Shown: positions 60,990 through 64,000 of the stretch, one piece after another | Layout: each line of letters begins with the position of its first letter | Position numbering within the stretch: position 1 is the stretch's first letter | Assembly (NCBI RefSeq): GCF_009852415.1 | Contig: NZ_WOXS01000002.1 | Span: forward strand, 3,636,001 to 3,700,000 | Length of the DNA stretch: 64,000 nt | Origin: Streptomyces sp. Tu 3180 | GTDB lineage: Bacteria > Actinomycetota > Actinomycetes > Streptomycetales > Streptomycetaceae | Direction: 5' to 3' | The notes under the pieces: model-generated | The model's database searches: none | Seen by the model: only the letters and a program-made list of their open reading frames with translations | What the model was told of the DNA's origin: nothing | Program-made: the position numbers and the translations under genes

Positions 60990-61676
60990 TCACCCCTGGC
61001 CGTGCTCCTGGGCGGGGACGGCGTACACCAGCAGGTTCCGCTGGTAGCCGCCGCGCTCGCGGTCGTAGGGGGGCGCGCAGGTGACCAGGGTCAGCACCGG
61101 CCGTCCGTGGCGCCGGAACACCTCGTCGGGGAGCCTGTCCTTGTCGACCACCTCGCGGGCCGTCACCTCGTACCTCACGGGAGGCGCGTCCTCGCGGGCG
61201 ACGGTGACGTCGTCGCCCTTCCGGACCTCGTACAGCTTGGCGAAAGCACCCAGGTCGCCGGTGCGGTCGTCCACGTGGCCGATGAGGACGGCGGATCCGG
61301 CGGGGGCGCCCGGCGCGGGGCCGTAGCGGTACCAGCCGGCCCGCCCCGCGTTGTCGGGGATCTCCACCGTGCCGTCGTCCCTGACGCCGACGGCCTGGAC
61401 CCGGGCGTCCAGGGAGACCCGTGGGACGCGCAGCGCCGTCGGCTCGGGTACGGGGCCGGACGCGTGCCCCGCCTCGCCCGGTCCGCTGTCGTGGACCCCG
61501 GACGAGGGCCCGGCCGTGGGCTCCTGGGCCTGCGGCCGGGCACCGAAGTCCGACGGCACCGGGGCTCCGGACGGCCACAGCGACCAGGCCAGCAGCGCCG
61601 CCAGGACGACGGCGGCGACCGCGGCGGCCCCGACGGCCGCCGCGGAGGGCCGCCCGCCCCCGAGGGGGGAGCGCAT
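60990..61676 (-). CDS. Class F sortase
   Basis: 228 residues. N-terminal membrane anchor (AAAVGAAAVAAVVLAALLAWSLW), a Pro/Ala-rich stalk, then the sortase domain: His in AVLIGHVDDRTGDLGAF, catalytic Cys in LTLVTCAPPYDRERGGYQRN with the downstream Arg. Class F enzymes are typical of Streptomyces. It starts 5 bp after the DUF4397 gene, whose product is the likely partner or substrate. First core gene after the integration region. Confidence 0.93.
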   Translation of the reverse strand: MRSPLGGGRPSAAAVGAAAVAAVVLAALLAWSLWPSGAPVPSDFGARPQAQEPTAGPSSGVHDSGPGEAGHASGPVPEPTALRVPRVSLDARVQAVGVRDDGTVEIPDNAGRAGWYRYGPAPGAPAGSAVLIGHVDDRTGDLGAFAKLYEVRKGDDVTVAREDAPPVRYEVTAREVVDKDRLPDEVFRRHGRPVLTLVTCAPPYDRERGGYQRNLLVYAVPAQEHGQG

Positions 61677-61681
61677 GACTG

Positions 61682-62524
61682 TCAGTCGCTGCGGGTGTAC
61701 CGGCGGCGGGCGGCCAGCAGGCCGGCGACCGCGACGGCACCCGTGGTGCCCCAGGCGAGCCAGACGGTGGCGGACTCGTTGCCGGCGGCCATCGCGCCGC
61801 TCTCACCGGCGTCCACGCCGTTCGGCGCGGAGTCCATGCCGCTGATCGTCTGCGTCTTCAGCGCGAGGTTGTCGTCCTCGGCGCTGCCCCAGGCGTAGAC
61901 GATGGTGTGGGCGCCCTCGGCGAGGTCGAGGGCGGCGGGGCCGATGGCCACGGTGCCGGTCCCGGCCAGGACGACATCGGCGTTCACCGTGCCGGCGGGC
62001 ACCTCGAGCGACTTCTCGTTGGGATTGGTCAGGCCCTCGATGACCGGCTCGCCGTCCGCGCGGACGTCCACGGCGGGTGCCGCGGCCACATGGCGGACGG
62101 TCAGCCGCGACTGACCGGCCGGGACCTCGGAGGTGTCGTTGACGAACGCGGTGAGCACGGGGGTGCCCTGTGCGTCGAGGTGGGCTGCGAGCGTGGCGTT
62201 CGCCCCGGCCGGTATCTCGATGCTCTCCCGGATGGCGGCGTCGCCGTCGGGGCCCTCGCCGTCGGCGAAGACCTGGATGTCGTAGGTGCCCGGGTTCAGG
62301 GGCCGGGGTTCGGTCAGGGTGCCGGGCTCGAAGTCGGGAATCAGCTCGTTCCCGTTGGCGTACACGTCGACGGTGAGGCCCGGAACGCCGTGGAAGACGG
62401 TCACGGACGCCTTGCCGTCCTCCTGCGCCGTACCGCCCGCGAAGGCGGGGACGGCCACGGCGAGGGACAGCACGCAGGCACCGGCGGTGGCGGTGGCGGT
62501 CTTCCTGCTGCGCGAGTTCGTCAT
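61682..62524 (-). CDS. DUF4397 secreted, membrane-anchored protein
   Basis: 280 residues. Signal peptide (TATAGACVLSLAVAVPAFAGG); two DUF4397 Ig-like repeats (VTVFHGVPGLTVDVYANGNELIPDF; LTVRHVAAAPAVDVRADGEPVIEGL); C-terminal hydrophobic helix and RRRYTRSD tail. The expected LPxTG-type motif before the helix is not evident (a Gly/Glu-rich NGVDAGESGAM stretch is there), so whether sortase anchors it is unclear. Co-transcribed with the sortase. Confidence 0.9.
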   Translation of the reverse strand: MTNSRSRKTATATAGACVLSLAVAVPAFAGGTAQEDGKASVTVFHGVPGLTVDVYANGNELIPDFEPGTLTEPRPLNPGTYDIQVFADGEGPDGDAAIRESIEIPAGANATLAAHLDAQGTPVLTAFVNDTSEVPAGQSRLTVRHVAAAPAVDVRADGEPVIEGLTNPNEKSLEVPAGTVNADVVLAGTGTVAIGPAALDLAEGAHTIVYAWGSAEDDNLALKTQTISGMDSAPNGVDAGESGAMAAGNESATVWLAWGTTGAVAVAGLLAARRRYTRSD

Positions 62525-63583
62525 CGGAACTCCCTTCGTGGGGGACCCCGGCCACAGGTGGGGCCCGGCTTCCGGATGAGCGGCTTCTCGGACGCGTCGC
62601 GCGACGGGTTCTTCGGCCGGATGTCCGGCCGGTCCCCTGCCGGCGTGCGGCGGTCGTCGTGCTGTCGCGCGCTGCCGCGGCCGGTGTCACGGGTGCCGTG
62701 CGGGAGCGGCGCCACGGGTGAGGTCGGCTGTGCTGCCGGAAGTGGGGGCGGACTGCCCGGGCGGGTCCTCGAACGGGGCCCGGCGCCTCGGTCCCGGCCG
62801 CCGCGGGGCGACGCAGACGCTCCTCGTCGAGCGGCCCTCTCCCCCGTGGCGCCCGATCCACTATGGGGTGCCACGCGACGATGCGCCACTCGTGCACCCT
62901 GCGCACCGTGCATCCCTTGCGCACTCTGCGCACCGTGCATCCCTTGCGCACTCTGCGCACCGTGCATCCCTTGCGCACCCTGTACACCGTGCGCCCCTTG
63001 CGCCCCTTGCGCCTCGACCGGAAACGGCACGCCGACCTGGCGGCCCTTCGGCCGGCCCGGGCCCGGCGGGCGGCCCGGGCCGCCCCGGTCGTCGTCGACG
63101 TCCACGGCTGCGTGCACCACGCCGGGAGGGGCGACCCGCCCCGCTCTCCCCGGGGGAGAGGGAAGCGGTCGGTCCGTCGCCGTCAGGCCGTGCGTCCCTT
63201 CCGACGTGCGCCGCCCCCGGACATCGCAGAAAGTGGAAGCCAGGAAGGGAGCGTTCCATGAGCTGTTCGGTGGGACCACACCCCTCGGCACCACCCTGTC
63301 CCTCCGCACCCGCCACCCTGCGGTTGCCGTCCGGCACCCCGTCCTCGCGCACCGCCGCCGGAGCCTCGAGCCCGCGGCGCGGACGTGGGGGAAATCGAGG
63401 ACTCCCCGCAGCAGCCTCGGGGCGGGACGGCCGGGCTCCGGCGGGACGCGGGTGGGACGAGGCTCCGGTCCGGCGAGCCGGAACAGCGATCGATGACCGT
63501 GGCGGCGGCGTGCCACGCCGTCCGGGGAGGGCCACCACCGCAGCGACCGATCCGTACGACACCCCGAGGAAGCAGGCCCTCTC
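62525..63583. other. Gene-poor kilobase with 27-bp minisatellite
   Basis: No frame has convincing Streptomyces coding character, although several are long because stops are rare. Four head-to-tail 27-bp units (GCGCACCGTGCATCCCTTGC...) lie at 62901-63008; the first two are identical, the third has one change and the fourth is diverged. Promoters of the DUF4397 (-) and DUF1540 (+) genes must lie at its ends. Confidence 0.6.
62901..63008. repeat. 27-bp tandem repeat, four units
   Basis: Units at 62901-62927, 62928-62954, 62955-62981 and 62982-63008. The unit length is a multiple of three, so every frame stays open through it. Confidence 0.9.
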
Positions 63584-63886
63584 ATGGCAGCCACACCCGT
63601 CATGCAACTGCCGGTCATCAGTGAATGCGTAGCCGAAAGCTGTGCCTACAACCACGACCACACCTGCCACGCCGTGGCGATCACTGTGGGGGACGTGGCC
63701 ACCCCCGCCTGTGAGACGTTCCTGAGCGCGGACATCGAGGGCGGGGAGCCGTCCGTCACCGGCCGGGTCGGCGCGTGCAAGATGGCCGACTGCCGGCACA
63801 ACACCGGACTGGAGTGCCATGCCCCGTCCATCACCGTCGGTTACGAGGCCGAGCAGGTCGACTGCCTCACCTACGCGCGGGCCTGA
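63584..63886 (+). CDS. DUF1540 Cys-rich protein
   Basis: 100 residues with AGGAAG upstream. Two copies of the DUF1540 unit: CVAESCAYNHDHTCHAVAITVG...CETF and CKMADCRHNTGLECHAPSITVGYEAEQVDCLTY. Four Cys per unit suggest metal binding. The function of the family is unknown. A terminator hairpin follows at 63911. Confidence 0.92.
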   Translation: MAATPVMQLPVISECVAESCAYNHDHTCHAVAITVGDVATPACETFLSADIEGGEPSVTGRVGACKMADCRHNTGLECHAPSITVGYEAEQVDCLTYARA

Positions 63887-63910
63887 GCGACGGACGCGGT
63901 CGTCGCACAC

Positions 63911-63940
63911 TGCCGGGGCTGCCGCACGGCGGCCCCGGCA
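63911..63940 (+). terminator. Hairpin terminator after DUF1540 gene
   Basis: Arms TGCCGGGGCTGCCG / CGGCGGCCCCGGCA (one G-T pair), loop CA, 25 bp after the stop. Confidence 0.85.
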
Positions 63941-64000
63941 CCCTTCCCGGTCCGGCAGCGCCCGCCGGAAACCGGGAGGAGACCCGTCCGGCCGGCACTG

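Noticed and set aside
62901..63008. CRISPR array
   Set aside because: Units are directly adjacent without unique spacers, and no cas genes are in the window.
62521..63618. Long minus-strand frame with collagen-like GxQ repeats
   Set aside because: The repeats come from the 27-bp minisatellite; the rest is Arg/Pro-rich shadow sequence without a ribosome binding site or domain.

Overview
The window is a high-GC actinobacterial chromosome segment, almost certainly Streptomyces. The evidence is very strong GC bias at third codon positions, frequent GTG/TTG starts, an hrdD-type sigma factor, an actinomycete integrative and conjugative element (AICE) with RepSA/TraSA/Spd-type genes, and a gene order (mog-moaC-moeA-galU, 5-FCL, mtnP, mscL, fruRKA, hrdD) resembling the chromosomal core of S. 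coelicolor.

Region 1 (1-33460) is ordinary core genome. It holds a molybdenum cofactor/UDP-glucose operon (mog, moaC, moeA, galU; several 4-nt stop/start overlaps), formyl-THF cyclo-ligase, a penicillin-acylase family enzyme with a long Gly-Thr repeat in its linker, a cation/proton antiporter, transporters, an FmdB zinc ribbon gene behind a CIRCE-like operator, an MTA/purine phosphorylase, mscL, an L,D-transpeptidase, and the fructose PTS operon fruR-fruK-fruA. It continues with several local-regulator/transporter pairs (WYL+MFS, TetR, MarR+dioxygenase, TetR+MFS) whose intergenic regions contain clear palindromes, hrdD behind a SigR-type promoter, and a secreted M6 metalloprotease.

Region 2 (33461-about 60960) is an integration hot spot in the 3' half of a tRNA-Arg(CCT). 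A complete 17.2-kb AICE lies between exact 43-bp direct repeats (33492-33534 and 50664-50706). It carries integrase, excisionase, a RepSA-like initiator, Spd proteins, a TraSA-like FtsK translocase and a regulatory block (SCO3933-type protein, HTH protein + PP2C phosphatase, HATPase, XRE). Its cargo arm holds a DUF4145 protein, a PIN-like protein, an overlapping gene pair containing a PD-(D/E)xK-like nuclease, and a GIY-YIG protein. Six copies of a 16-bp operator GTCTAG-N4-CTAGAC sit in front of the element's rep/xis/int, transfer and regulatory operons. Beyond it lies a graveyard: at least four more degenerate copies of the tRNA 3' end, a deleted and frameshifted integrase, an integrase/excisionase relic whose start ATG has become ACG, and chromosomal-type passenger genes (MerR + quinone oxidoreductase, EVE-like, cold-shock, DinB, Gfo/Idh oxidoreductase). 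Two distinct direct-repeat families, TGACATCMACG (period 13) and GTGCCA(G) (period 11), recur near the att copies and look like arm-type binding sites of two integrase lineages that used the same tRNA.

Region 3 (60990-64000) returns to core-type genes: a class F sortase, its DUF4397 partner, about 1 kb of apparently non-coding DNA with 27-bp tandem repeats, and a Cys-rich DUF1540 protein.
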